NCBI GenBank assembly: GCA_963675945.1
Contig: OY780932.1
Coordinates: 2,170,001 to 2,234,000 of the forward strand
Length of the DNA stretch: 64,000 nucleotides
Direction: 5' to 3'
Origin: G963556115 sp963675945
Lineage (GTDB): Bacteria > Planctomycetota > SZUA-567
Below the pieces are notes generated by a model. That model was not told where the DNA came from. It made no database searches and worked only from the letters and a program-made list of their open reading frames with translations. Numbering within the stretch: position 1 is the first letter of the stretch; every line of letters begins with the position of its first letter. Of this stretch, positions 7,421-16,287 are shown in pieces. Both the position numbers and the translations under genes were made by a program.

Positions 7421-8770
7421 TTAGAGCTGGCCGCGGATAGGGGCGAAGAGGAAGTTCTTATCGGTGTGCATGGCTTTGGTGTCTTCCAGTGAGTACTCGA
7501 TAGAGAGGCTCAGATCTTTGAAGAAGGTAGTTGTGTAGGCCTCGATCACCGCGTTGTCCTCGGTGCAGAAGGAGACCTCGTAGTTCATGATCAAGGAGCG
7601 TGAATCCAGGTTGGTACTCCCGCCGATCAGAAATTTTCCGTCGATAATGGTGAATTTGTTGTGCAGGATCGATTTATTCCAGCCCCAGATACGTACCCCC
7701 TGTTTTTTATAAGGGTAGAATTCGCCCTTGGAGAGAGTGCTGAAGGTTTTGAGGTCGGTCTCTTCCTGGGTTAGGATGCGTACGTCTACCCCTCGCTGTG
7801 CAGCTTCGAATATGGCACGCTGAATAAGCGTAGGGGGGAGGAAGTAGGGAGTGACGATGTAGAGTGATTCTTGGGCGGCGTTGATCGCGATAACGAAGAG
7901 GTTGATCAGGTTGCTGTCGAGGTACTCCGGGGACTGCTCGACAATCCGCATATCAACGTCTGCAAAGCTTGGCGCGGTATTATCCTCCGGGACGTAGAGA
8001 CTGCCGAAGAGCTTTTTGAAAGGCAGGTCGATGGCGAATTTCACCGGGTTGGATCCTACAAGCGGGAGGTTCATCCCGAGCCAGTTGCTTCCGGCCTGGT
8101 TCCAACTCTGCGCGAAGACCTTGTCTACCTCGTAGCAGGCGGGACCGCTCAGGAGTACGCCCGAGTCATTCCAGCTGTTGAAGCCGTCACCATTATAATT
8201 ATCTGCAAAGTTTATCCCGGAGAGGAAGGCCTTGTTGCCGTCGATGACTACCAGTTTGCGGTGATTGCGGTTGTTCATCCGCAGGAAGGTCCAGCTCTTG
8301 AGGGGATTGAAGGTGAGTACCTTGCCCCCGGCGGCAATAAGCGGGGCAAAATCTTCGCGTTCGGTCTCACAGCCGAAGTGATCGTAGGTGACGCGGACAC
8401 ATACGCCGCGCTCTGCCGCCGCGACCAGGTGTTCGAGTATCTCGCTGCCGATATTATCTAGAGAAAAGTCGTACATGCTGATATTGATGTAGGAACAGGC
8501 GTTGTCTATAGCGGTGAGTAGCGCTGGAAAGTATTCGTCTCCGCTATTAAGAATGGTGAGTTCATTATTCCTGGTTACGGTAGAGTCGGTGTAGATGTCG
8601 AGGGTATGCTCGAACTCTTCGCTGCCGATACAGCCCTCGGAACTCAAGGTGAGATGGAGGATGGAACGCAGGGAATTTATCGGGCGTACAGAGGATACTG
8701 TGCTGCAACCGCAGAGGGTGAGCAGCAGGAGGATGCAGGAGAGTAGGCGGCTGAGATATGGATTATTCAT
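7421..8770 (-). CDS. Phospholipase D-like lipoprotein (cardiolipin synthase family)
   Basis: 449 residues. A lipoprotein signal (LLSCILLLLTLCGC, lipobox cysteine at residue 22) places it on the periplasmic face of a membrane. Two HKD motifs are complete: NHRKLVVIDG near residue 169 and LHNKFTIIDG near residue 365, each followed by a conserved G/S-containing strand. Paired HKD motifs define phosphatidyltransferases and phospholipases; the length is close to that of cardiolipin synthases, but the lipoprotein anchor instead of two membrane helices makes it look like a ClsC/ClsB or PLD-hydrolase variant. Whether it makes or degrades phospholipid cannot be told. Confidence 0.87.
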   Translation of the reverse strand: MNNPYLSRLLSCILLLLTLCGCSTVSSVRPINSLRSILHLTLSSEGCIGSEEFEHTLDIYTDSTVTRNNELTILNSGDEYFPALLTAIDNACSYINISMYDFSLDNIGSEILEHLVAAAERGVCVRVTYDHFGCETEREDFAPLIAAGGKVLTFNPLKSWTFLRMNNRNHRKLVVIDGNKAFLSGINFADNYNGDGFNSWNDSGVLLSGPACYEVDKVFAQSWNQAGSNWLGMNLPLVGSNPVKFAIDLPFKKLFGSLYVPEDNTAPSFADVDMRIVEQSPEYLDSNLINLFVIAINAAQESLYIVTPYFLPPTLIQRAIFEAAQRGVDVRILTQEETDLKTFSTLSKGEFYPYKKQGVRIWGWNKSILHNKFTIIDGKFLIGGSTNLDSRSLIMNYEVSFCTEDNAVIEAYTTTFFKDLSLSIEYSLEDTKAMHTDKNFLFAPIRGQL

Positions 8771-8825
8771 GGATAATTCTCTACGGATCCCGGTATAGTG
8801 GTGTCAATATTCTTATTCAGATCAA

Positions 8826-8855
8826 ATAAGCTAGTACCGGGCGGCACTAGCTTAT
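8826..8855 (-). terminator. Hairpin after the DUF1015 gene
   Basis: ATAAGCTAGT/ACTAGCTTAT, 10-bp perfect stem with a G/C-rich loop, 17 nt past the stop of the minus-strand gene. The T-tract is short, so efficiency is uncertain. Confidence 0.5.
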
Positions 8856-8872
8856 AGTTTTTATTCTACGGT

Positions 8873-10183
8873 TCAGGAGAAGAGATTAAATACCATTCCT
8901 GATAGCACTTTGGGGAAGAAGTAGGTGCTCTTCTGTGGCATTACCTCACCGGCGTAGCTGACGTTCTTTACCTGTTCCATAGTGGTCGAACGCATCAGGA
9001 AGCCGCATTGTACACCCTTCTCGTGGTTTTGGCAGATGCTGATTGCTTCATTGGCATCCTTAGAGTAGATGATATTCTCCTTGCGCAGGAGTTTGCCCTC
9101 ATCGATACCGAGTAGATCTTCGAGTATGAGCAGGTGGAGAACCGATACATCCAGCTCTTGCCAGGCAGCACATTTGTCCTCGGCACGGTTGCTCATGATA
9201 CCGGGATGCTTGAGGCTGAGGAAGTACATGTCGTCATTGAGCAGAAAGCCGAAGGCTGGGGTCGGGTTGTTCTCGATGGCGTTGATGAGGGTTGCTTGAT
9301 CGCTCTTTTTGCTGACTTCGAAGTTGACGGTCAGGGTGGAGAGGAGATTGGCGACGGCTTCGTCGTCAACCCCGTAGACCAGGCGGTGAGTAGGCCAGAT
9401 GACCAGACCCGGATCGCTGTCGGGAACAATGAACATCATTAGGTAATCAGAGTCCAGTTCGCCGAGAGCCGGCGGGGTCTGCCCGGCAGCTTTCATCGCT
9501 TCGCGTACGGCGTTGCGGTAGTTGAGGGCGGTCTCATAACGGTGATGCCCATCGGCGATGAAAATCTGCCCCTGGGAGCAGAGATTGCAGAATTTGCCGG
9601 TATGTTCAGGATCGTCAAGTACCCAGAAGCGGTTGCGAACCTTATCATCACCGACAAAGTCGGCGAGTGGATATTCATTATAGAGTTTGGAGAGCTCGGC
9701 GCTGATAGTGTCGTCAGGGTCGCTGAGCAGGCCGAATACCGGTCCGGGGTTGCCTTTGACCGCCTTCATCAGATTCAGTCGATCTTCCTTGGGGCCGGAG
9801 AGGGTCTTCTCATGCGGGAATACTCCGGCTTCTCCCCACTCTGAGAGCAGAACTCGGGCAAAGAAACCGTGGCGCTGGTAGGTGAGACCCTCGGCACTGA
9901 ATTCCTGATCATAGAGGTATAACGCCGGTTTGTCCTGAATCAGCAGTCCCTCTTCGCGCCACTGATCAAGGTGGGTTGCGGCGCGACTGTAACGGTTGTC
10001 GCCTTCAGAGTCTGTAGCGAAGACTTTGCCATAGATAATCCGTACAGAGTTTTTAGGGTCACGTCTGTAGAGTTCGTTCTGGTATTCTTCATTGACTACA
10101 TCATATGGTGGCATCGCGACGCGGGCATAGTCTGCCTGTGCAGGGTTATAACGCCATCCGGCAAATGGTTGGATTACTGGCAT
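8873..10183 (-). CDS. DUF1015 family protein
   Basis: 436 residues, the usual length of DUF1015 proteins. It starts with the family signature IQPFAGWRYNP..., then AMPPYDVVNEEYQNEL, and includes FFARVLLSEW, VFPHEKTLSGPKEDRLNLM (residues about 143-161) and FIADGHHRYETALNYRN (about 208-224). The HEKT and DGHHRYETA motifs are conserved in the family and may form a nucleotide or ParB/SerK-like kinase site; the reaction is not established from sequence alone. GAAAGGAAAG precedes the ATG. In many bacteria the gene sits near serine or phosphoglycerate metabolism; here it stands alone. Confidence 0.9.
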   Translation of the reverse strand: MPVIQPFAGWRYNPAQADYARVAMPPYDVVNEEYQNELYRRDPKNSVRIIYGKVFATDSEGDNRYSRAATHLDQWREEGLLIQDKPALYLYDQEFSAEGLTYQRHGFFARVLLSEWGEAGVFPHEKTLSGPKEDRLNLMKAVKGNPGPVFGLLSDPDDTISAELSKLYNEYPLADFVGDDKVRNRFWVLDDPEHTGKFCNLCSQGQIFIADGHHRYETALNYRNAVREAMKAAGQTPPALGELDSDYLMMFIVPDSDPGLVIWPTHRLVYGVDDEAVANLLSTLTVNFEVSKKSDQATLINAIENNPTPAFGFLLNDDMYFLSLKHPGIMSNRAEDKCAAWQELDVSVLHLLILEDLLGIDEGKLLRKENIIYSKDANEAISICQNHEKGVQCGFLMRSTTMEQVKNVSYAGEVMPQKSTYFFPKVLSGMVFNLFS

Positions 10184-10626
10184 GTCTTTCCTTTCGGTCT
10201 TAATTAAAAAATGCTTACAACATTCTATTTTATGACTCTGCTATTATTCTGATTTTAATATTATATTCAAGTGAAACTCTGGTTAGATAGGGTAATAATT
10301 GAATTTTCTAACAAATAGTGGCAATTTCCGGTCATCCGGTAGAGATTGAGGCAGGTTTTTCCGGAATATTTTGCCTTCAGGCGATTTCTGCGGTGTCAAC
10401 GCTCAAGGTTGACGCCGCAGTTATTTAATTAAGAGCTTATAAAATAATAAGTTACGTGTGGAAAGGCTTTGTTCTGGTTTCTGGTATGCTAATTGTCCTT
10501 ATTTTGGTGTGCTTAAATTTAATGGGGATTGAATTAAAGACTTGGGACGGTAATAAGGGTTAATAGGGTATAGTTTGTTTTTGTATCGTTGATGAGTATT
10601 ATAACTCAAAGCAAAAAGGAGATATC
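10184..10626. other. Intergenic region between divergent genes, one strong hairpin
   Basis: 443 bases without a coding frame that looks real. The only strong structure is CTGCGGTGTCAAC/GTTGACGCCGCAG (10388-10420), a 13-bp stem with one G-T pair and a 7-nt loop, followed by TTATTTAATT. It looks like a terminator although no gene ends here. The stretch 10500-10620 is AT-rich and should hold the promoter of the EF-hand gene. Confidence 0.5.
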
Positions 10627-11187
10627 ATGAGTATTGGTGGAATTTCAGGGAGTTCGTCGATTTATAGCATGGGAGCAATGACTCCTCCCAAGAAGCCAGA
10701 GGGTAATCCGCAGGATCTGATCGATAAGAGTGATACTGACGGTAACGGTACGCTCAATATTGATGAATTTACCGCAATGAATGATGCTGCGCCACAAAGT
10801 CTCAAGATGTCTTCTGAGGATCTGGCTGATTTGTTTGAGAGCATGGATACTGATGGTGATGGCGAGGTTACAGTTGAGGAGATGGAAGCCAGTAGAGAGG
10901 CTATGATGAAGGAGCTGGATAATAAATACGGCTCGCTTGAGACTATGGTTCAGGTCAACTCAATTCTCAATCAGACTCAGCAGACACTGATTGATCTGAT
11001 GGATAGCAGTAATAATGTAGATGATGATGATGAGAGTAACAACGTTTTTGATTTCCTCACTACCGAGTATAGTGAACAGATTCAGGAGTATCTAAACCAG
11101 GCCGGGTTGACCGATAAAGCCAATGGCACAGGGGCTGCCGCAATCGAAGCGCTGATCAATGGCAGTACAATTTCCAAGCTGGTATAG
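10627..11187 (+). CDS. EF-hand domain protein
   Basis: 186 residues, acidic. Two canonical 12-residue EF-hand loops are present: DTDGNGTLNIDE at residues 36-47 and DTDGDGEVTVEE at 74-85, both with Asp at positions 1, 3 and 5 and Glu at 12, so both should bind calcium. The N-terminus (MSIGGISGSSSIYSMG) is Ser/Gly-rich with no signal peptide. The C-terminal half is helical with an acidic run (NNVDDDDESNNV) near residue 137. Similar two-EF-hand proteins of this length occur in many Gram-negative bacteria as putative calcium sensors. AAAAGGAG gives a good ribosome site and a terminator follows. Confidence 0.82.
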   Translation: MSIGGISGSSSIYSMGAMTPPKKPEGNPQDLIDKSDTDGNGTLNIDEFTAMNDAAPQSLKMSSEDLADLFESMDTDGDGEVTVEEMEASREAMMKELDNKYGSLETMVQVNSILNQTQQTLIDLMDSSNNVDDDDESNNVFDFLTTEYSEQIQEYLNQAGLTDKANGTGAAAIEALINGSTISKLV

Positions 11188-11217
11188 CCGGTAATAAGCT
11201 ACTACTTCTCTGTATGG

Positions 11218-11250
11218 CACAAGGTCGAATTTTCGGCCTTGTGTTTTTTT
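11218..11250 (+). terminator. Rho-independent terminator of the EF-hand gene
   Basis: CACAAGG.CGAA/TTCG.CCTTGTG stem followed by seven T residues. Confidence 0.9.
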
Positions 11251-11335
11251 GTGCTTGATTTATGTAATAGCGCAGGGCATTACTGACTGCAGAATGCTGA
11301 TTATGCCTATTTGAGGGAGTATTCAGGATTCATGG

Positions 11336-11364
11336 TTGACCACCAGGGTTCTCTGGGGTATGAT
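11336..11364 (+). promoter_or_regulatory. Sigma70 promoter of the M24 peptidase-accB-accC block
   Basis: TTGACC (11336-11341), 17-nt spacer, TATGAT (11359-11364), 60 nt before the peptidase start. Confidence 0.62.
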
Positions 11365-11425
11365 TGGACTTGAGTAATTACCGGGTAACCGGCATTCTGG
11401 GTCTTTCTGCAACAGGAGGGGGATG

Positions 11426-12517
11426 ATGGTCAAACTTGCGGCTGAGGTTGGGTTGAGGGTAAAACGATTGTTGGAGCTGCTCGCGGTTAGCGGGTTGAGC
11501 GGAGCTCTGCTTACCCGTAAGAGTGATGTGCGGTATTTCAGCGGGTTTACCGGGGATGACTCGGTACTGCTTATTACCCGGACGCATAAATATTTACTCA
11601 CCGACGGCCGGTATGTCGAAGAGGCGGAGAAGACCACCTATGGGTATGAAATTCTCAAATGGAAGGAGCATCCGGCAAGCTTTGCTCTGACCCTGCTGCC
11701 GCAGCAGGGCAAGGTCAAGTTGGGGATCTCAGACAACGACCTCAAGGTGAACTGGTATAAGAAGCTGCTAGGGGGAGGATTGGATACTGCGCCGATAGAT
11801 AGTCTGGTGGCAAGTGTCCGCGAGCAGAAGAGCGAGTGGGAGATAGAGATGATCACCAAGTCGCTGGCGGTAATCGAGAAGGCGTTTAGGGAGTTCAAAG
11901 GGGTTATCAAAGCGGGAATGAGCGAGCGTGAGCTCAAACTTGAATTTGAGTACCGGATGTTTAGAGCAGGGGCAGAGCAGTTGGCCTTTGAGACCATTGT
12001 TGCGGAAGGGGCGAATTCCAGCTTGCCGCACGCTCATGCCGGTGAACGGGTACTCAGGGAAGGTTCTATTCTTCTGCTCGACTTCGGAGGGGTGATAGAC
12101 GGGTATTGCTCGGATTTGACCCGGACATTATTTTGTGGCGCGATTGCACCGCTCTGGCGCGAGCGTTATGAGATAGTGCTGGCGGCGCAGCAGGCAGGTA
12201 TCGTCTCTTTCCGAGCAGGCAGGGAGATACAGGAGATTGAGAAGGCGGCGCGGGCGGTATTTACCGGGGCGGAGGTGGAAAAGTACTTTATTCACTCGCT
12301 GGGGCATGGGGTCGGTATGGAGGTGCATGAAGCGCCGCGGGTATCGCTCAAGGCGGTGGGTAAGATGCCGCTTGGGGCGGTGGTGACGGTCGAGCCGGGA
12401 TTGTACTTTCCGGGTGAGGGCGGGATCCGTATTGAGGATATGGTCGTCGTGGAGAAGACCCGGGCGCGTGTCCTGAGCACCTTGGAGAAGGATATTGAAT
12501 CGGTAGTGGTCGGGTGA
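11426..12517 (+). CDS. M24 family Xaa-Pro aminopeptidase/dipeptidase
   Basis: 363 residues from ATG 11426, which is 6 nt after AGGAGG; the ATG at 11423 is an alternative. The N-terminal creatinase-like domain (LLTRKSDVRYFSGFTGDDS) is followed by the pita-bread metalloprotease fold: LPHAHAGERVL, LLDFGGVIDGYCSDLTRTLF with two metal Asp residues, HSLGHGVGMEVHEAPRV with the metal and catalytic His, VTVEPGLYFPGEGGIRIEDM with both metal Glu residues. All five dinuclear-metal ligands are present, so it should cleave an N-terminal residue before proline in the cytosol. It lies upstream of accB-accC, the order seen in many bacteria with efp between; here efp is absent. Confidence 0.92.
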   Translation: MVKLAAEVGLRVKRLLELLAVSGLSGALLTRKSDVRYFSGFTGDDSVLLITRTHKYLLTDGRYVEEAEKTTYGYEILKWKEHPASFALTLLPQQGKVKLGISDNDLKVNWYKKLLGGGLDTAPIDSLVASVREQKSEWEIEMITKSLAVIEKAFREFKGVIKAGMSERELKLEFEYRMFRAGAEQLAFETIVAEGANSSLPHAHAGERVLREGSILLLDFGGVIDGYCSDLTRTLFCGAIAPLWRERYEIVLAAQQAGIVSFRAGREIQEIEKAARAVFTGAEVEKYFIHSLGHGVGMEVHEAPRVSLKAVGKMPLGAVVTVEPGLYFPGEGGIRIEDMVVVEKTRARVLSTLEKDIESVVVG

Positions 12518-12787
12518 GATAATTTATCGAGAAACCCATTGGAATCAACAACGATATGGATATAATCGACAACTGCGAAAAAAAGAGCTAGAGGCTTTTT
12601 TTAATGCGATTCTCCGTAGAATACCTCTGAAAAATCGGACTCGGACTGGAGTTGTGCCGGTGCTCAAGCTGCTGGGTAGTAGCGGGAGCAGGTGCTCTGG
12701 GCGTGGCGAGTGATTTTCAGGTTTTGTAGCGGTATGGGTAATTCGGTTGTCTGTGACTATATGTATGTAGGTGTAGGTGATTTTCTT
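12518..12787. other. Gap between peptidase and accB, weak A/T hairpin
   Basis: 270 bases. AAAAAAAG/CTTTTTTT (12578-12602) around AGCTAGAGG could act as a weak bidirectional terminator. No convincing gene: the upstream in-frame extension of accB to 12692 lacks a ribosome site. Confidence 0.4.
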
Positions 12788-13255
12788 ATGGGAAAGGTAG
12801 CGAACGAAATGAGTATAGAAATTATCAGTAAACTCGTTGAAATTATGAATGAGAATGATCTGGTCGAGGTTGAGTTGGAGGAGGCCGATCTCAAGATCAA
12901 ACTGAAAAAGCCCGGCTCGAATTTCGTTGCCACCCAGGCAATGGTTGCGCCTAATATGTCGATTGCCATGCCTGCTTCTGCCGGCGTGCCGGCAGTACCC
13001 GCGGATGATACAAGCGGTCTGACTCCGATCCCAAGTCCTATCGTCGGTACCTTCTATATTGCACCTTCACCTGAGGCAGATCCCTTTGTCGCTGTTGGTG
13101 ACTCGGTTGGAGTGGAGACGGTCGTCTGTATCGTTGAAGCCATGAAGATTATGAATGAGGTAAAGGCTGAGATCTCGGGTACTATCGAGAAGATCCTGGT
13201 CAAGAACGGTGAGCCGGTGGAGTACGGTCAGCCACTCTTCCTTGTTAAAGAATAG
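12788..13255 (+). CDS. accB: Biotin carboxyl carrier protein of acetyl-CoA carboxylase
   Basis: 155 residues from ATG 12788, preceded by AGGTGA at 7 nt; ATG 12809 would match the usual AccB N-terminus equally well. The N-terminal helix (ISKLVEIMNENDLVEVELEE), a Pro/Ala-rich linker and a lipoyl/biotinyl domain follow. The biotinylation site is the Lys of EAMKIMNEV, about residue 120, and SPIVGTFYIAPSPEADPFV is the usual start of the biotinyl domain. It carries carboxybiotin between AccC and the carboxyltransferase (not in this window) for malonyl-CoA synthesis. accC follows 40 nt later. Confidence 0.95.
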   Translation: MGKVANEMSIEIISKLVEIMNENDLVEVELEEADLKIKLKKPGSNFVATQAMVAPNMSIAMPASAGVPAVPADDTSGLTPIPSPIVGTFYIAPSPEADPFVAVGDSVGVETVVCIVEAMKIMNEVKAEISGTIEKILVKNGEPVEYGQPLFLVKE

Positions 13256-13295
13256 TCAATCCCAGGGTAATCAGATCTAGAAGGTGAGTCTTTTT

Positions 13296-14633
13296 ATGTT
13301 TTCAAGAATTCTAATTGCAAACCGTGGTGAGATTGCGGTACGAATAATCAGAACCTGTAAGCGCATGGGGATTGAGACGGTGGCGGTCTTCTCCGAAGCT
13401 GACCGGGACTCCTTGCATGTGCGCCTTGCTGATGCTGCTGTCTGTATCGGCCCGGCCGACTCGGCGCGGAGCTATCTAAATATTCCAAGTTTGATCTCGG
13501 CGGCGGAGATAACTGACGTTGATGCTATCCATCCTGGATTCGGCTTTCTCTCCGAGAATGGGCATTTTGCCGATGTCTGTAATTCATTGGATATCAAGTT
13601 TATCGGCCCGAGTTCGGAGGCGATGGCCAAGATGGCCGATAAGGCCGGAGCCAGAGAGCTGGCTAAGCAGGCTGGGGTGCCCGTACTTGAGGGTAGTGAA
13701 GGGATCCTTGCCAGTGATGAAGAGGGGCGGAACCTGGCACGCAAGATCGGCTATCCGGTGATTATCAAGGCGACGGCCGGAGGCGGCGGGCGCGGTATCA
13801 GGATTGCACATAATGACGCTTCGCTACAGAGCGGAATGCAACAGGCTCGTGCCGAGGCCGAGGCGGCTTTCGGTAACGGAGCTCTCTATCTCGAGAAGTT
13901 CCTCGAGAATCCGCGGCATGTCGAGGTGCAGATTGTGGCTGATGAGCATGGAAATATTATTCACCTGGGTGAGCGTGACTGTACTATGCAGCGGCGTCAG
14001 CAGAAGATCCTTGAGGAGTCTCCCTCGCCGGTGATCAATAATGATGTGCGTAAACGCATGGGGCTGGCGGCGGTTAGCCTGGTCAAGTTGAGCGGGTATC
14101 AGAATGTTGGAACCATTGAATTCCTCTATGAAAACGGTGAATTCTTCTTTATGGAGATGAATACCCGTATTCAGGTTGAGCATCCGGTTACCGAGATGCT
14201 GACCGGGTTGGATCTGGTCGAGGAGCAGCTGCGTATCGCCTCCGGGGAGAAGCTCCGTTGGCGGCAGAAGGATATCAAGTTCTCAGGCCATGTCATGGAG
14301 TTCCGTATCAATGCCGAGGATCCTGACCGGCATTTTGCGCCCTTTCCCGGCAAGATCGAGCTCTTTGTGCCGCCGATTGGGGAGAATATTCGCGTAGATA
14401 CCTTTGCTTACTCGGGTTGTAGAATTCCGCCGAACTATGATTCAATGATTGGCAAGCTTATTGTTAAGGGTAAGGACAGGGCGGATGTTATTGCTCGGGC
14501 TGAGTTGGCGTTGAGTGAGTTCTTTGTCGAGGGTATCAAAACGACGATTCCGTTCCACCGTAAACTTATTGCGAATCATAACTTTGTGAATAATGATTAT
14601 AGCATTAACTTTATTGATGAGCGGTATAAATAG
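13296..14633 (+). CDS. accC: Biotin carboxylase subunit of acetyl-CoA carboxylase
   Basis: 445 residues from ATG 13296 (AAGGTGAG 7 nt upstream); GTG 13284 lies inside that ribosome site. MFSRILIANRGEIAVRIIRTCKRMG is the standard start. The ATP-grasp domain has KATAGGGGRGIR (glycine-rich loop), RHVEVQIVADEHGNIIHLGERDCTMQRR..K and FMEMNTRIQVEHPVTEM with the Mg-binding Glu residues and catalytic Arg. Length equals that of E. coli AccC. It carboxylates AccB-biotin with ATP and bicarbonate. Partner of accB immediately upstream. Confidence 0.96.
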   Translation: MFSRILIANRGEIAVRIIRTCKRMGIETVAVFSEADRDSLHVRLADAAVCIGPADSARSYLNIPSLISAAEITDVDAIHPGFGFLSENGHFADVCNSLDIKFIGPSSEAMAKMADKAGARELAKQAGVPVLEGSEGILASDEEGRNLARKIGYPVIIKATAGGGGRGIRIAHNDASLQSGMQQARAEAEAAFGNGALYLEKFLENPRHVEVQIVADEHGNIIHLGERDCTMQRRQQKILEESPSPVINNDVRKRMGLAAVSLVKLSGYQNVGTIEFLYENGEFFFMEMNTRIQVEHPVTEMLTGLDLVEEQLRIASGEKLRWRQKDIKFSGHVMEFRINAEDPDRHFAPFPGKIELFVPPIGENIRVDTFAYSGCRIPPNYDSMIGKLIVKGKDRADVIARAELALSEFFVEGIKTTIPFHRKLIANHNFVNNDYSINFIDERYK

Positions 14634-14692
14634 GCGGTAGCCTGCAGGTAGCAAAAAAAACACTCTTTTACAGGTTATTTCTGTAAAGGGTA

Positions 14693-14720
14693 TTGACTTC
14701 TAGCGTTTTTGCAGGATAAT
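14693..14720 (+). promoter_or_regulatory. Sigma70 promoter of rpmB
   Basis: TTGACT (14693-14698) and GATAAT (14715-14720), 16-nt spacer. Just upstream a TTTACAG/CTGTAAA hairpin (14668-14689) separates it from accC. Confidence 0.6.
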
Positions 14721-14860
14721 AGTGAACCTTAATTAAGTTTTGGTTTGATTTTTATTACTATATAGTTACCGGGTATGGTAGGTCTTGAATGCTACTCCAA
14801 CCTGTGTAATCAAGGGATTCAGGCTCTTGCGTGAGCAAGTGCAATTCAAGGAGTTTGGAA

Positions 14861-15121
14861 ATGGCTAATATCTGTGAAATATGTGGTAAGAAGACCACTT
14901 TCGGTGTCAAGTATGCCCGGCGTGGTGCAAAGAAGAAGAAGGGTGGTTCTGGTGCGAAGATCTCTGGTAAGACTAATCGTACCTTCAAGCCAAACCTTCA
15001 GACTGTGCGGGCTCTGGTGAATGGTGGTCCGAAGAAGCTGACTGTCTGTACCGGTTGTATTCAGGCTGGAAAGATTCAGAAGGCGCCTCGCGGTACACGT
15101 AACCTGGCTCTCAAGGGCTAA
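14861..15121 (+). CDS. rpmB: 50S ribosomal protein L28
   Basis: 86 residues, very basic. The start is ATG 14861 with AAGGAG 7 nt upstream (a GTG at 14831 precedes the ribosome site and is rejected). CEICGKK at the N-terminus and CTGC at residues 67-70 form the four-cysteine zinc site of C+ L28 proteins; NRTFKPNLQTVRA is the family signature. Component of the large ribosomal subunit. It is monocistronic with its own promoter and terminator. Confidence 0.95.
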   Translation: MANICEICGKKTTFGVKYARRGAKKKKGGSGAKISGKTNRTFKPNLQTVRALVNGGPKKLTVCTGCIQAGKIQKAPRGTRNLALKG

Positions 15122-15155
15122 GCTACTTCTTCCGGCGCTTTGGGGTAGAGTTTTA

Positions 15156-15191
15156 TCCTGCTGTATTTACGTATACAGCAGGATTTTTCTT
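15156..15191 (+). terminator. Rho-independent terminator of rpmB
   Basis: TCCTGCTGTAT/ATACAGCAGGA stem followed by TTTTTCTTT. Confidence 0.92.
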
Positions 15192-15521
15192 TGTCTGCTG
15201 TGTGCGAATTTGTATAATCAGGTGCATAACCGGATTGGAGATCGGTTACGGTTGGTGTTTGTTCATAATACATGTAGTCGGTACTGAAAAACCACTAGTA
15301 TAAATATCGCTATATTAGTGGTGGTAAATTTTGTAGTGCTATGGATTTTGCCTGAACTTAAGGGGATAGCGGCAGATAGTTTTGTTTTTGCATAAATAGT
15401 AAAATCAGTTTTTGGCGCGGTCGGCGTAGAAGTGTCTGTGCCTATACTAATAAAATAGGGTTTTGGATATAGAATAAGACTGGCTTTAATGGCTTTAAAT
15501 AGTGGGGTTGTAGGGTGATTC
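15192..15521. other. Intergenic region before queE with an 11-bp hairpin
   Basis: CCACTAGTATA (15292-15302) pairs with TATATTAGTGG (15311-15321) through an 8-nt loop. It could be an operator or an RNA stem. No preQ1 riboswitch consensus was recognised. A minus-strand frame at 15263-15553 overlaps the queE start and looks spurious. Confidence 0.4.
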
Positions 15522-16196
15522 ATGGTCAAATTGGATGATGAGTTGACACTCAATATTTATGAGATTTTCCGTTCGCTACAGGGTGAGGGGAGCAGGTCGG
15601 GGTTGGTTACTGCTTTTATCCGCTTGGCGGGGTGCGATATGCGTTGCCAGTGGTGTGATACGCTGGAGGCGACGAATGCTAGTTCGGGCAAGACCATGAA
15701 CTTCAAGGAGATCGCGGATGAGGTCGAGATGCTGGGGGCGAGGCAGATCTGCATCACCGGGGGCGAGCCGCTCTTGCAGAAGAATACCGCGAAGCTCAGC
15801 ATGTATTTCTCCTCGGCTGGATATGAGGTGATCGTTGAAACCAATGGCGCCAAGGATATTTCGGTATTGCCGCCGCCGATAGTGCGGATTATGGATGTCA
15901 AGTGTCCGAGCTCCGGGATGAGTCGATATATGAACTGGTATAACTTGCAGAACCTGCGCCCGGAGGATGAGGTGAAGTTTGTCATCGCAGATCGGAATGA
16001 CTACGAATATGCCCGGGAGTTGATTGAGAAGCATGGTCTGGACGGGAAGGCAGGGGTACTCCTCAGCCCGCTTACCGGTCCCGGAAGCGAGATAGAGCCT
16101 GCGCTGTTGGCGGAATGGATGCTCTATGACGATCTACCGGCACGCTTCATGCTCCAACTGCACAAGCTTATCTGGCCGCAGGGTGAACCGAAGTGA
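15522..16196 (+). CDS. queE: 7-carboxy-7-deazaguanine synthase (radical SAM)
   Basis: 224 residues. IYEIFRSLQGEGSRSGLVTAFIRLAGC is the QueE signature, with the CX3CX2C cluster at C38, C42, C45 (CDMRCQWC) and ITGGEPLLQ near residue 83. ETNGA and MDVKCPSSGM follow, as in the family. It converts 6-carboxytetrahydropterin to CDG in queuosine/7-deazaguanine synthesis. The other que genes are not in the window. The gene stands alone with a terminator behind it. Confidence 0.93.
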   Translation: MVKLDDELTLNIYEIFRSLQGEGSRSGLVTAFIRLAGCDMRCQWCDTLEATNASSGKTMNFKEIADEVEMLGARQICITGGEPLLQKNTAKLSMYFSSAGYEVIVETNGAKDISVLPPPIVRIMDVKCPSSGMSRYMNWYNLQNLRPEDEVKFVIADRNDYEYARELIEKHGLDGKAGVLLSPLTGPGSEIEPALLAEWMLYDDLPARFMLQLHKLIWPQGEPK

Positions 16197-16254
16197 GGCA
16201 GGTAGTCGGGATAACTCGGGTGTCCTAGAATTATTAGAATTGTAGACTAAGATT

Positions 16255-16287
16255 AAGGGAATTGCTTAGGCAATTTCCCTTTTTTTA
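16255..16287 (+). terminator. Rho-independent terminator of queE
   Basis: AAGGGAATTGC-TTAG-GCAATTTCCCTT (one bulge) followed by a run of T residues. Confidence 0.9.

Noticed and set aside
15263..15553. 96-codon minus-strand frame upstream of queE
   Set aside because: Overlaps the queE start, is Thr/Ser/Ile-rich low complexity, and has no ribosome site.
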